From a virus, in the IMG/VR virus record IMGVR_UViG_3300042374_001687, positions 79,619 through 143,618 of that record: a stretch of DNA of 64,000 nucleotides; one strand, written 5' to 3'. The notes under the pieces are model-generated. The model searched no databases and had not been told where the DNA came from. It saw only the letters and a list, made by a program, of their open reading frames with translations. Made by a program: the position numbers and the translations under genes. Every line of letters begins with the position of its first letter. Within the stretch, counting starts at the first letter, position 1. Of this stretch, positions 43,349 to 51,023 are shown piece after piece.

Positions 43349-43639
43349 TCAGTCCTTATAGGGTATCCAGTGCTTCCGGGTAAATAGGAGGTTTGCGAAA
43401 AATCCACAAAATGCGCTCATGATATTGCTCGCATACGGAAGGGTGACATCCTGCATCGGGTTGATGAGGAAGCTCAGTCCCAAACTGATCCAGAAACTCG
43501 AGCATTCGTGGCAGAGGAGCATCCTTCTGATGTAGGGCACTCTTGCCACAAGGTTTCTAAACGGAACACTGGCCTCGGTGTCGCTCCACGCGTAGCACAC
43601 CCCGAGGCTCGTGATGAGAAATAAAACGAGAGTGTTCAT
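43349..43639 (-). CDS. Small membrane protein, DUF1360-like
   Basis: 96 residues with three hydrophobic stretches (TLVLFLITSLGVCYAW, FWISLGLSFLI, IMSAFCGFFANLLF) and the motif LLCHECSSFW, close to the Cys-x-x-Cys-x-x-FW of DUF1360. Coupled to the upstream gene by ATGA. Function unknown. Confidence 0.6.
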   Translation of the reverse strand: MNTLVLFLITSLGVCYAWSDTEASVPFRNLVARVPYIRRMLLCHECSSFWISLGLSFLINPMQDVTLPYASNIMSAFCGFFANLLFTRKHWIPYKD

Positions 43640-44040
43640 AGGAAGTACACCGCGACCGAATTCTCCCTTTCCACAACGCTGAATGCCCTAAAGGCCTTTC
43701 CGGCAAGCGATTGCGAGAAGGTCAACCAAGCCTCGTCGCCCTTCTGGACCTCAAACACCCTGCCGGAATAGTTGTTGGCAGCACGCTGGCTGACCAGCTG
43801 ATTGATCTCGGCTTGGAGGCCAGCAGGATCCTTGACATACTTTTCAAGCACATCCTTGTTCTGCTCCAACTGCTCGGTGAAGAACTTTATCACCCTGCCC
43901 CTGCAGGTGCAGTTGGGATTGTTCTTGAAGGTCACCAGGTCAGCTAGAATTGCTGGGAAGTCCGCCTTGAGTTGTTCAAATACAGAATCATCTTTGATGA
44001 GTATGGGAAGCGCATCGCCCAGATTTGCTATTGTTATCAT
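43636..44040 (-). CDS. Hypothetical protein
   Basis: 134 residues; AAGGAG precedes the ATG. The N-terminal two thirds are helical (FEQLKADFPAILADLVTF, FFTEQLEQNKDVLEKYVKD) with a Cys pair (NCTC), and the end is beta-rich. Not recognised. Confidence 0.65.
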   Translation of the reverse strand: MITIANLGDALPILIKDDSVFEQLKADFPAILADLVTFKNNPNCTCRGRVIKFFTEQLEQNKDVLEKYVKDPAGLQAEINQLVSQRAANNYSGRVFEVQKGDEAWLTFSQSLAGKAFRAFSVVERENSVAVYFL

Positions 44041-44086
44041 GATTTCTCCTTGTTTATTATTCTAGTACCGATTGGTAAAAAATTTT

Positions 44087-44329
44087 TTAACGGTTTATGT
44101 GGCAAAAAACAGCGTAAATGAAGCACATGGCAAAATGAAGCATCATGCACAGGACAATGAACTTTGCGGCCGTCGCCAGAGGATCCGCCTTCTCAAGAAA
44201 CGACACCAAATTTTGCATTTTCTTCTTGTCCATGCCTCCTTGATGGATTAGGTAGTTGAATTGAACTTCCGTGCATTCGCCGCTCATGTGCTTCCTGGCG
44301 AGCGCTAGTTCGTCTTCCGTGTATTCCAT
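44087..44329 (-). CDS. Tail-anchored small membrane protein
   Basis: 80 residues: a charged helical N-terminus (TEDELALARKHMSGE) and a C-terminal transmembrane helix (FIVLCMMLHFAMCFIYAVF). Not recognised. Confidence 0.55.
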   Translation of the reverse strand: MEYTEDELALARKHMSGECTEVQFNYLIHQGGMDKKKMQNLVSFLEKADPLATAAKFIVLCMMLHFAMCFIYAVFCHINR

Positions 44330-44477
44330 TTGTGACGCTTTCTTTGATGCGAACTGCCCAACTCCTAAAGGGATTGGGTTTTCTGGCGGGAGTCGTATAA
44401 ATCATAGAGTATGTCTTGGAGCAAATAAGCAATGGGTTGGGGCCGTTAGTTTTGTTAATTTTGACTGGGTGTTAAGA

Positions 44478-44483
44478 TATATA
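44478..44483 (+). promoter_or_regulatory. TATATA late-type promoter box
   Basis: TATATA 27 nt before the ATG at 44511, which has AGGAG in its leader; the same spacing as at 32059. Confidence 0.5.
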
Positions 44484-44510
44484 CTTTTGGGCTCTAGCAC
44501 AGGAGAAAAA

Positions 44511-44825
44511 ATGGCAGTATACACAGTTGATCTTACACCCGTCGTTGTGACGAACTCATCGGAAGGCAGCTTGGACACCTCGGTTGTGGGTGGACTTTCT
44601 ATTCAAAGAACATTCAATGACCACATGGTGGTGAACGGATCGGATCGCAAGATTGTCGGCAGACTTGCGGACGGATCTACCTACGACGACACCACGTTCG
44701 AGACGGTCTCTTCAGACCTTCCCATCGGAAACCCGACAGTTTCCGAAGGAAATCCGGTAATAAGCGAAAACAATGTTACAGCCGGACACCCGACAGCCAG
44801 CAGCGCTTCGGGAAGCACAATCTGA
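44511..44825 (+). CDS. Short virion-type protein with QRT module
   Basis: 104 residues from the ATG at 44511 (AGGAG upstream). GSLDTSVVGGLSIQRTF, DRKIVGRLADGSTYDD and PIGNPT correspond to the module at the C-termini of the proteins at 31348 and 32059, here nearly alone. The end is Gly/Ser/Thr-rich with repeated NP. A good terminator follows. Possibly a capsid decoration protein; this is inference. Confidence 0.68.
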   Translation: MAVYTVDLTPVVVTNSSEGSLDTSVVGGLSIQRTFNDHMVVNGSDRKIVGRLADGSTYDDTTFETVSSDLPIGNPTVSEGNPVISENNVTAGHPTASSASGSTI

Positions 44826-44844
44826 TTTGTTTATTTTAATTGTG

Positions 44845-44877
44845 GACGGCCGCTCAAATGGGCGGCCGTCTTTTTTT
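44845..44877 (+). terminator. Intrinsic terminator
   Basis: GACGGCCGC/GGCGGCCGTC stem and T7. Confidence 0.9.
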
Positions 44878-44926
44878 ATGTATTTTGGAATAGATACTGC
44901 TGAGCTTTTATGAGGCGGGAGGAAGA

Positions 44927-45307
44927 ATGCTATCGATGCAAGAATACAGGCAGTCCAAGAGTGTCAAAGGGCTCGTGCAGAAACTTTTTGAAGCCAGGCA
45001 AGTGATTCACACTTGTCATCTGAAGTCGAAGAGTTTCAGCGAACACAAGGCTTTGGACGATTTCTACAGCGGAATATTGGATCTTGCGGACGAGTTCGTC
45101 GAAACCTATCAGGGTCAATACGGAATACTCTCGGACTACGAGATACAGACCCAGCCGGTAAGCAATCCTTTGGAATATTTGGAGGATTGCGTGAAGATGT
45201 TCGTATTGGGTAGGGATTCCATTAAGGATTCCCATCTTCAAAACATCATGGACGAGATAGTTGCCATGACTTACAGAACCATATACAAGTTGAAAAATTT
45301 GAAGTGA
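44927..45307 (+). CDS. DUF5856-like/Dps-like helical protein
   Basis: 126 residues. IHTCHLKSKSFSEHKALDDF and YSGILDLADEFVETYQGQYG follow the H-x-x-HLxTxSFxEHxAL..FYxxLxDLxDxFxExYxG pattern of the phage DUF5856 family, a Dps-related helical bundle with possible metal ligands. GGGAGGAAGA precedes the ATG. It begins MLSMQEYRQS, a weak form of the leader. Confidence 0.75.
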   Translation: MLSMQEYRQSKSVKGLVQKLFEARQVIHTCHLKSKSFSEHKALDDFYSGILDLADEFVETYQGQYGILSDYEIQTQPVSNPLEYLEDCVKMFVLGRDSIKDSHLQNIMDEIVAMTYRTIYKLKNLK

Positions 45308-45312
45308 TAAAA

Positions 45313-45344
45313 AAGAAGGGCACAGGAATTCCTGTGCCCTTCTT
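45313..45344. terminator. Bidirectional terminator
   Basis: Perfect AAGAAGGGCACAGGAA / TTCCTGTGCCCTTCTT palindrome with A-tracts before and T-rich sequence after, between convergent genes. Confidence 0.9.
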
Positions 45345-45371
45345 GCCTTTTTCAAAAAAGACGATGTTGCT

Positions 45372-45764
45372 TTACTTGCAGCAGCAGTCGCACTTCTTGA
45401 CCTTTGACTCTACGACAAGAGTCTTGGGCTTCTTGCGACATTCGCAGCCGCTGTTGCAGCAGTCGCAGCAATTACGGCTTTCTCGAGCCTCCTGCCTGTC
45501 TGCAATCCGGTTCAAGCGGCGTGTATGCCAAGGCGAAAGCTTGACAGAGCGAGCCTCTTCGCAACAAGCGACTGTCTGCACAGCAACGGGCTGAGCGGCG
45601 ACTGTCTGCACAGCAACGGGCTGAGCGGCAGCTTGTGTTGTCTGTGTCGCAGGGGCTGCGGCTGGGGTGGGGGTGCTCGTCTTGAGGACGCTGACCGTGC
45701 CGTCATCCGAACGGGCGGTCGAGGCAAGAGCAAGCAAGCAAAGTGCGGCAAAAATAATCTTCAT
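45372..45764 (-). CDS. Secreted Cys-rich protein
   Basis: 130 residues. MKIIFAALCLLALASTARSD is a clean signal peptide. A Thr/Ala/Pro linker has two copies of QPVAVQTVAA, then CCEEARS, NCCDCCNSGCECRKK and KKCDCCCK give 13 Cys in the last 65 residues, a metal-binding or disulfide-rich tail. AAAGGAG precedes the ATG and a TATAAT box lies at 45809-45814. Unusual for a phage; resembles small exported proteins of bacteria. Function unknown. Confidence 0.7.
   Translation of the reverse strand: MKIIFAALCLLALASTARSDDGTVSVLKTSTPTPAAAPATQTTQAAAQPVAVQTVAAQPVAVQTVACCEEARSVKLSPWHTRRLNRIADRQEARESRNCCDCCNSGCECRKKPKTLVVESKVKKCDCCCK
45571..45630 (-). repeat. 30-bp tandem repeat in the linker
   Basis: Two adjacent 30-bp copies (each starting ACTGTCTGCACAGC on the plus strand, at 45571 and 45601) encode the QPVAVQTVAA decapeptide twice. 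Confidence 0.85.
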
Positions 45765-45783
45765 ATTAACTCCTTTGTGTTTT

Positions 45784-45814
45784 CGCCGAAGAATTCGGCG
45801 ACAAGGTCATTATA
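45784..45814 (-). promoter_or_regulatory. TATAAT box and leader hairpin
   Basis: TATAAT (45809-45814) precedes a CGCCGAA-3 nt-TTCGGCG hairpin (45784-45800) in the leader of the secreted Cys-rich protein gene. The -35 is weak. Confidence 0.45.
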
Positions 45815-45905
45815 GTCGCTCGGCGGAGAAAAGTAAAATTTGACGGGGAAGCTGCCGGTTTTGAAAATATAGGTAATGTAGGCAACAATGTGGGAGATGT
45901 GGGAG

Positions 45906-46328
45906 CTATATTTTTTGGCTGGGGACCACAACGCCCAAGTGAACCGTTCCCGAGCCGGATTGAATGTCGATACAGACCTCTCTCTTGGATGCATCAAAGC
46001 TTGTTATTCTCCAAGGAACCTCCAGCCCTTCCAGATACCTTCTAGTGCTTCCAACACTGCGGGGCTCATCTTGTGCAGCCGTTCCAGGATCGGCGTCAAG
46101 GCGGCGAAGTAGGCTTGCCATAGATATCCCGAGGCTCGCGGCGGCGGCCTTGTAGTTGCCGTCAAATTGCTCAAGAACTTCTGCGGTGGATGCCTTTTTC
46201 TGGTATTGTACGCCGGAAAACGGGCTGAAGTTTTTTGGCCTTGTGTACCTGGGCGGGCCGATCATTGAAAGCAGCGCTTTCTTGTTGAGTCTGTCCGTCC
46301 CTTTGCAAGCGCCGCGTATTATGCCCAT
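45906..46328 (-). CDS. Hypothetical protein with Fis-type helix-turn-helix
   Basis: 140 residues. VLEQFDGNYKAAAASLGISM followed by ASLLRRL is a Fis-like helix-turn-helix, so sequence-specific DNA binding is likely. The C-terminus is beta-rich. TATATA lies 5 nt before the ATG with no Shine-Dalgarno. A regulator of phage or host genes is a fair guess. Confidence 0.62.
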   Translation of the reverse strand: MGIIRGACKGTDRLNKKALLSMIGPPRYTRPKNFSPFSGVQYQKKASTAEVLEQFDGNYKAAAASLGISMASLLRRLDADPGTAAQDEPRSVGSTRRYLEGLEVPWRITSFDASKREVCIDIQSGSGTVHLGVVVPSQKI

Positions 46329-46333
46329 GAACT

Positions 46334-46339
46334 TATATA
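46334..46339 (-). promoter_or_regulatory. Start-proximal TATATA box
   Basis: On the minus strand TATATA-AGTTC-ATG, spacing 5 nt. Confidence 0.55.
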
Positions 46340-46383
46340 GTCTTTCTGGGCTAGTTTGACCCGATGGTTACTATCTTATCTTA

Positions 46384-46608
46384 ATGAAGTCCCTCATAAA
46401 GCAAGACAGTTATTGGTACGTTGATGGCGAGGACGACGACGCAAGGATGATGGCCCTATGTTCTATCTGCGCCAAAAAGCAGAACAAAGGGTGGCTTTGG
46501 AAGGGGGAAATGGGGTACGGGAACTATGATTTGTTCTGTGCGTCTTGTAAAAATGCCATCCATATAAGGGAGAATAATGAGGCTAAAGCCAATAATAAAG
46601 GTCAGTGA
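46384..46608 (+). CDS. Small zinc-finger protein
   Basis: 74 residues with CSICAKK and FCASCKN, two CxxC pairs about 25 residues apart forming one zinc site. It overlaps the methylase gene by 32 nt. Function unknown. Confidence 0.6.
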   Translation: MKSLIKQDSYWYVDGEDDDARMMALCSICAKKQNKGWLWKGEMGYGNYDLFCASCKNAIHIRENNEAKANNKGQ

Positions 46609-47290
46609 AAGCAAGAGCTACCTTGTTTCATGGATTATAGAAAAATTCCCGGAAGGATACCAGAACATGGTTTACATAGAGCCCTTTCTGGGGTCCGGGG
46701 GGGTTCTCTTGAACAAGGAGCCCTCGCGCGAGGAGTGTGCCAATGATCTGGATCCGGGTGTCATGGACATATGGAGGGCTCTAAGGGACGAGCCAAAGTT
46801 GTTTACATCCAAGGCAAGAAGGATGGAATACAAGGAGGCAACTTTCAAGCGACTTCTTAAAAAAAAGGAGACCGACTACTTGGCGAGGGCCGTGAACGAG
46901 TTTGTCCTCAGACAGATGAGCAAGAGTGGGTTGAAGAAACACTTTCTGCCCAAGGAAAAGAGTGTCAAGTGCAAGGATTGCTGGCAGGAGGTATTTGAGA
47001 AGATACCGGCCATTTCCGAAAGGATTGATAAAGTACACTTGTTGGATCAAGACGCCATAAAAATACTGGGCTCTTTCAGTCACAAGGACACTCTTGCCTA
47101 TTGCGATCCCCCATCCACGAAGGAGATGAGTCCGGACAAACATGTGGAACTGGGCGAGGTTTTGAAAAACTTCAAGGGCAAGGTGGTAATAAGCGGCTCC
47201 AACACCCCCCTCTACAAACGAATATATTCCGGCTGGGTTCGGAAGGGCATTCCCGGGCGTCCCAAGGAATGCATATGGACGAATTTTTGA
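46577..47290 (+). CDS. Dam-like (D12 class) adenine methyltransferase with altered motif IV
   Basis: 237 residues. YIEPFLGSGGVLLNK (33-47) is motif I and LAYCDPPS (173-180) motif IV, where the usual catalytic DPPY is DPPS. The remaining D12 landmarks (ECANDLDPGVMDIWRALRDE, VVISGSNTPLYKRIY) fit. It would methylate adenine in GATC-like sites, but the missing Tyr may lower or change activity. The start lies inside the zinc-finger gene. Confidence 0.75.
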   Translation: MRLKPIIKVSESKSYLVSWIIEKFPEGYQNMVYIEPFLGSGGVLLNKEPSREECANDLDPGVMDIWRALRDEPKLFTSKARRMEYKEATFKRLLKKKETDYLARAVNEFVLRQMSKSGLKKHFLPKEKSVKCKDCWQEVFEKIPAISERIDKVHLLDQDAIKILGSFSHKDTLAYCDPPSTKEMSPDKHVELGEVLKNFKGKVVISGSNTPLYKRIYSGWVRKGIPGRPKECIWTNF

Positions 47291-47301
47291 CGCGTGGCCG
47301 C

Positions 47302-47310
47302 TAAATATAT
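47302..47310 (+). promoter_or_regulatory. Start-proximal TAAATATAT box
   Basis: AT box 2 nt before the ATG at 47313; no Shine-Dalgarno. Confidence 0.35.
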
Positions 47311-47312
47311 CC

Positions 47313-47594
47313 ATGACCATCACCTTCAAGGAATTTGCAGATAGCAACGACGAGTCCAAGGACGAACAGAAGGCCCTCGAGGTCGTCAGGAAGGGAATGA
47401 ACATGCAGAGGGGCTCGGACTTCTGGGACGACTTAATAAGCCTTTGCGGGAATGCCGAAGGCATGTCCAAGCTTCTAGGGGTTCCGAGGGAAAAGATCAC
47501 CGGGCTGGCCGGCAGGATCGGCAAATTGAAGGATAAGGCAATAGATACGGACGAAACTAGTTCCAAAGACCGACTTATCAAAACGGGGAAATAA
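47313..47594 (+). CDS. Hypothetical protein with leader-like N-terminus
   Basis: 93 residues starting MTITFKEFADSND, a variant of the recurrent leader. The body is helical (FWDDLISLCGNAEGMSKLLG) and ends basic. It is 2 nt from the next leader-bearing gene. Not recognised. Confidence 0.6.
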   Translation: MTITFKEFADSNDESKDEQKALEVVRKGMNMQRGSDFWDDLISLCGNAEGMSKLLGVPREKITGLAGRIGKLKDKAIDTDETSSKDRLIKTGK

Positions 47595-47596
47595 AA

Positions 47597-48235
47597 ATGA
47601 AGAGCATAAGAGAGTGGAGAGCGGACAGAGAAGGAAGAATTGGCAAAAATCTTATGGAGTTGAACCTCGCGACATCTCTAAGGAATTTTGTGGGCGGCGC
47701 CAACATAAAACAAGACCCCAGGATAAAGGCGGGGCTAAGGTCCAAGATACTTGGTCTTTGGAAGGACGCTCAAGGGTCGGGAATGAGCGCCCTTGACTTT
47801 GTCAGGCAAGTTTGGGCGATAGCCGGATCTTTGGCCACCGGCAAATCGGGAACAAACCTCAGCGTCGGGACGGCGGCAAAGGGGCTGAACGCAGTTGACG
47901 ATCACCATCAAGAGTGGGCGGAACTGAGCGAGTTGGTTCTGAAGGAGATGGTCGGAGATGCCGATATAGACAAGAGCCAGTTTGCAAAATTCGCGGGAAG
48001 CACAACCCTTGATGTAGACTCAAAATTGAAGCAGGAACTAAGGTCTAAGATAAACCACATAGGAGAGATGAAGGAGTTCTCTGGTCTGACTAAGGCCGAG
48101 TTGTTCAAGAAAATAGTTGCTGCCGTCGCCGCGTTAGAGGCCGATGTCAGCGGAAGCACCATATCCATCGCATCCGTTGCTGGCAAGATGAATAGTGCGG
48201 ACGACGACAAGGACATAGCCCAAGAGGTAAGATGA
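47597..48235 (+). CDS. Internally duplicated helical protein with leader
   Basis: 212 residues starting MKSIREWRADRE. It has two related halves: RIKAGLRSKILGLWKDAQGS (and on to LSVGTAAKGLNAVDD) and KLKQELRSKINHIGEMKEFS (and on to ISIASVAGKMNSADDD). Each is a helical bundle of about 60 residues. ATGA joins it to the next gene. Function unknown. Confidence 0.65.
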   Translation: MKSIREWRADREGRIGKNLMELNLATSLRNFVGGANIKQDPRIKAGLRSKILGLWKDAQGSGMSALDFVRQVWAIAGSLATGKSGTNLSVGTAAKGLNAVDDHHQEWAELSELVLKEMVGDADIDKSQFAKFAGSTTLDVDSKLKQELRSKINHIGEMKEFSGLTKAELFKKIVAAVAALEADVSGSTISIASVAGKMNSADDDKDIAQEVR

Positions 48236-48489
48236 TTCCTTTCTCTAAGTGGATGGAGGGATTGTCCGAGCCCCAAGACAAAGTCGGCGAGAAAAATGCG
48301 GACCTGGAGAAGGTCGTTGAGAAACGGCTGATGCAGATGATCATGTCGCTGGAGATGGATGGCAGGGGAGCCAGGAAGGACATCATCCAGATTATAAAGA
48401 AAATAGTCGGCGGCGTGGCTGCATCCCAGCCTCAAGCACAGCCTCAGGCTGAGGTTCCGGCAGATCAAAACCCCGCTGTCGCAGGCTAA
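48232..48489 (+). CDS. Small protein with leader-like N-terminus
   Basis: 85 residues starting MIPFSKWMEGLSE, then a coiled coil (EKVVEKRLMQMIMSLEMDGR) and a Gln/Pro/Ala tail. Third of three adjacent leader-bearing genes (47313-48489). Confidence 0.6.
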   Translation: MIPFSKWMEGLSEPQDKVGEKNADLEKVVEKRLMQMIMSLEMDGRGARKDIIQIIKKIVGGVAASQPQAQPQAEVPADQNPAVAG

Positions 48490-48507
48490 CCCTTGTGTGA
48501 AACATCG

Positions 48508-49788
48508 TCAAATTGCATTTTCCATAAAGGAAAAGGCCTCGTCGGCATCTAGTTTAGAAAATGTCAAGTGAGGCCTTAGCCTCACGGACTTTTGGCCGCA
48601 GGGCAAGGCCAGCATGTTTTTGCTCAAAATCTTCAAGAATTCATCCCTTTTTTCAGGGCTTTGAAGATCGAACGATATCATCAGCCCCCTTCCCCTTATG
48701 TTGGTAGCCTTGCCGTGGAAAGATTTGAGGCGTTGAAGAAAATATTTTCCGACATGGTAGGCATTGTGTATCAGATCTTCCTCTTGTATTATTTCCATCT
48801 GCATGGTGGATCTGACCATATCCACCAAATTCCCGCCCCATGTAGATCTCAGTCTGGACGGCTCCGAGAAGACATTGTCCTTGACCTCGTCCAGCCTTTC
48901 GCAAGCGCATATTCCCGACACCTGAACTTTTTTTCCAAAACACAGTATGTCGGGGATGACGCCAAAATGCTCGTACGCCCATGTCTTGCCTGTTAGGCCG
49001 AGGCCTGTCTGGACCTCATCGAAAATCAGAAGCGATTCATAGCGATCAGCCAGATCCCTGAGCTTTGACAGGAATTCCGCCCTGAAGTGGTTGTCGCCGC
49101 CGTCACCCTGTATCGGCTCTATCACGATGGCTGCGACATCCTTTTTTTCCAACGCCTTTTTGATTTCATTTATCGCTATGGTTTCTGAATTCTTGGCCTT
49201 GATCTTGTCTATTCCATCAAGTTCGTGCCACACCTTGGGATTGTGCACCTTCTTCCAGTTGAATTTCGGGAAGCCGTAGGTCTTTAGATTTTTTGCAGAT
49301 TGGCTGTTCGTCATGGACATTGTGTATCCGCTGCGTCCATGGAAGGCCTCTTTGAAATAGATGACCTGCAGGGCGTTGTGTCCCTTGTCATCGGACAATC
49401 CCATCTTTTTGCCTTTCCAGTCAAATGCTGCTTTTAGGGCATTTTCTACAGCCAGGGCTCCGCCATTTATGTAGAAATGATGACAGAAGTCCGGAGTGAA
49501 CTCAGAGAACTTTTTGACAAAATCTGCGTAGTGCGTCGTGTAGGTGCATGAGTTGGCTATGCTGTTGACGGCGACATCGGCAAGTCGCTGTTTCTGGGCA
49601 GTCATCTTGGGATGATTCCAGCCCAAGGCTTGGCTGGAGAGTTGGGACGAGCAGTCCAGATATTGATTTCCCGTTCTAGCGTCTACCACCCATGAACCTT
49701 GACTTCTCTCAAGGTCAACAACGATTGACCTGCTGTCTACCAGAAGCCTTGATTCAAGAATCTCAATCACATCATTGGGATTGGTCAT
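48508..49788 (-). CDS. L-lysine 6-aminotransferase-like class III PLP enzyme
   Basis: 426 residues from the ATG at 49788, which shares ATGA with the upstream gene; a longer frame exists but adds non-family sequence. [20 protein letters not shown] (with Asp257 binding the PLP nitrogen), [14 protein letters not shown] (Lys286 or Lys287 as the PLP lysine) and [12 protein letters not shown] follow the pattern of lysine epsilon-aminotransferase. That enzyme converts lysine and 2-oxoglutarate to aminoadipate semialdehyde and glutamate. The use to the phage is unclear. Confidence 0.8.
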   Translation of the reverse strand: MTNPNDVIEILESRLLVDSRSIVVDLERSQGSWVVDARTGNQYLDCSSQLSSQALGWNHPKMTAQKQRLADVAVNSIANSCTYTTHYADFVKKFSEFTPDFCHHFYINGGALAVENALKAAFDWKGKKMGLSDDKGHNALQVIYFKEAFHGRSGYTMSMTNSQSAKNLKTYGFPKFNWKKVHNPKVWHELDGIDKIKAKNSETIAINEIKKALEKKDVAAIVIEPIQGDGGDNHFRAEFLSKLRDLADRYESLLIFDEVQTGLGLTGKTWAYEHFGVIPDILCFGKKVQVSGICACERLDEVKDNVFSEPSRLRSTWGGNLVDMVRSTMQMEIIQEEDLIHNAYHVGKYFLQRLKSFHGKATNIRGRGLMISFDLQSPEKRDEFLKILSKNMLALPCGQKSVRLRPHLTFSKLDADEAFSFMENAI

Positions 49789-50111
49789 GTCCTCTCGTAT
49801 TTGTGCCTGAACTTGCTCATCTCTATGGTTTCCACATAGTCGTATAGGCACTTTTCGTTGTTTTCGGAAACTTCTCTTAGTTTATATACGGCGACCCTTT
49901 GGTTTCCGTCAATCTGGTCTTCGCCGAGATATTCTATGAGTTTCTCCCCGAGGGTCTCCCTTTGCATTTCTTGACCATTGATCAGTCTCTTAATTATGGT
50001 CGGCGGCTGCTGTGCATTAAGTTCTATCGCTATGTCCAAGCATCCGTCCGCCGGGCCGCCAACTAGCATGGCGTCCCATTCGTAGCCGTATCCCTCGTTT
50101 TTCATATCCAC
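49785..50111 (-). CDS. Hypothetical protein upstream of aminotransferase
   Basis: 108 residues, or 106 from the next ATG. Begins with YGYEWDAMLVGGPADGC, with a Gly-rich turn. It overlaps the upstream gene by 10 nt and the aminotransferase by 4. Not recognised. Confidence 0.55.
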   Translation of the reverse strand: MDMKNEGYGYEWDAMLVGGPADGCLDIAIELNAQQPPTIIKRLINGQEMQRETLGEKLIEYLGEDQIDGNQRVAVYKLREVSENNEKCLYDYVETIEMSKFRHKYERT

Positions 50112-50428
50112 CCCTCCAGTATCGCCCTCTTTATCTCCTTTGTTGTGACCTTTCTTCCAAGGGCCTCAGACACTGCCTTTATGAATTCCCTTTCTATCTT
50201 CTGTTGCTCTTGAATAAGAAAATTGAAGCCCTTGCTCTTGGCCTCCAGGAACCTCAGCACGTCTATCGTGAAATCCAGCTTCTTACCGTCCAAAAAAACG
50301 GCTTTTTCCACTCCGTCTTTTGCAGGATTAGACCCCATTGAGCGCATTCTTACCTCAAACTTTCGCTTGAAGTTTCCCTTGTCATCCATTGGAGGGACGT
50401 CTGTGTATATAAACCCTTTGTCTTCCAT
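50102..50428 (-). CDS. Hypothetical protein
   Basis: 108 residues, helical and basic at the end (SEALGRKVTTKEIKRAILEG). TAATAT-CGC lies just before the ATG. Not recognised. Confidence 0.55.
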   Translation of the reverse strand: MEDKGFIYTDVPPMDDKGNFKRKFEVRMRSMGSNPAKDGVEKAVFLDGKKLDFTIDVLRFLEAKSKGFNFLIQEQQKIEREFIKAVSEALGRKVTTKEIKRAILEGWI

Positions 50429-50478
50429 GCGATATTAGAGCTTGAAAAGTGGCTTTTGGCGATTGAAAGCCGATTTGC

Positions 50479-50484
50479 TATATA
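50479..50484 (+). promoter_or_regulatory. Start-proximal TATATA box
   Basis: TATATA-AGGC-ATG, spacing 4 nt to the start at 50489. Confidence 0.55.
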
Positions 50485-50488
50485 AGGC

Positions 50489-51001
50489 ATGGAAAATTTG
50501 TGGCTGGAGTCTTCTATAGCGGAACTGTACAAAACGACGGTCGACGCGTTCCCCAAGACCACAAAAAGACAATTCTCTACCGATCCAGTGGTGATAGAGC
50601 ATTTAGAATGGGTTCCTTTCCTAGGAATGAAGACGCTATTCATCAAGGGGACGGCAAAAAACGAAGGGAGAAAAAACGAATCCATATTGCTGTTCAAGGG
50701 GGTGAGATACAAGGTCAGGGAGGAAAAGGGGGCGGTGCCGTTAAGAACTTCCGACGGAAGAGTTGTGTTCCTAGAGCAGATATCGTCAAAGGAAGATGAT
50801 GTTCTGGTGCGGTGCACATGCAAGGACTTCTCGTACAGATTTAATTACTACAACAGCTTGAACGGTTCGCTTTTTGGAAGAAAAAGAACCAAATACGAGG
50901 GGAAGGGATTGTGGGAGGCCAATCCCCAAGAGGCTCCTGGGATGTGCAAACATCTCATGAAAATGGCCAAAATACTGCGGGAATCAAAATTATTAGTGTA
51001 G
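50489..51001 (+). CDS. SWIM-type zinc-finger-like protein
   Basis: 170 residues. VRCTCKDFSYRFNYYN and, further on, PGMCKHLMKMAKIL give a CxC...CxH zinc site of SWIM type, which binds nucleic acid or protein. The N-terminus is beta-rich. No Shine-Dalgarno; the TATATA box sits just upstream. Confidence 0.62.
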   Translation: MENLWLESSIAELYKTTVDAFPKTTKRQFSTDPVVIEHLEWVPFLGMKTLFIKGTAKNEGRKNESILLFKGVRYKVREEKGAVPLRTSDGRVVFLEQISSKEDDVLVRCTCKDFSYRFNYYNSLNGSLFGRKRTKYEGKGLWEANPQEAPGMCKHLMKMAKILRESKLLV

Positions 51002-51010
51002 CGCGGGCAA

Positions 51011-51016
51011 TATATA
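51011..51016 (+). promoter_or_regulatory. Start-proximal TATATA box
   Basis: TATATA 7 nt before the ATG at 51024. Confidence 0.5.
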
Positions 51017-51023
51017 AGATCAT

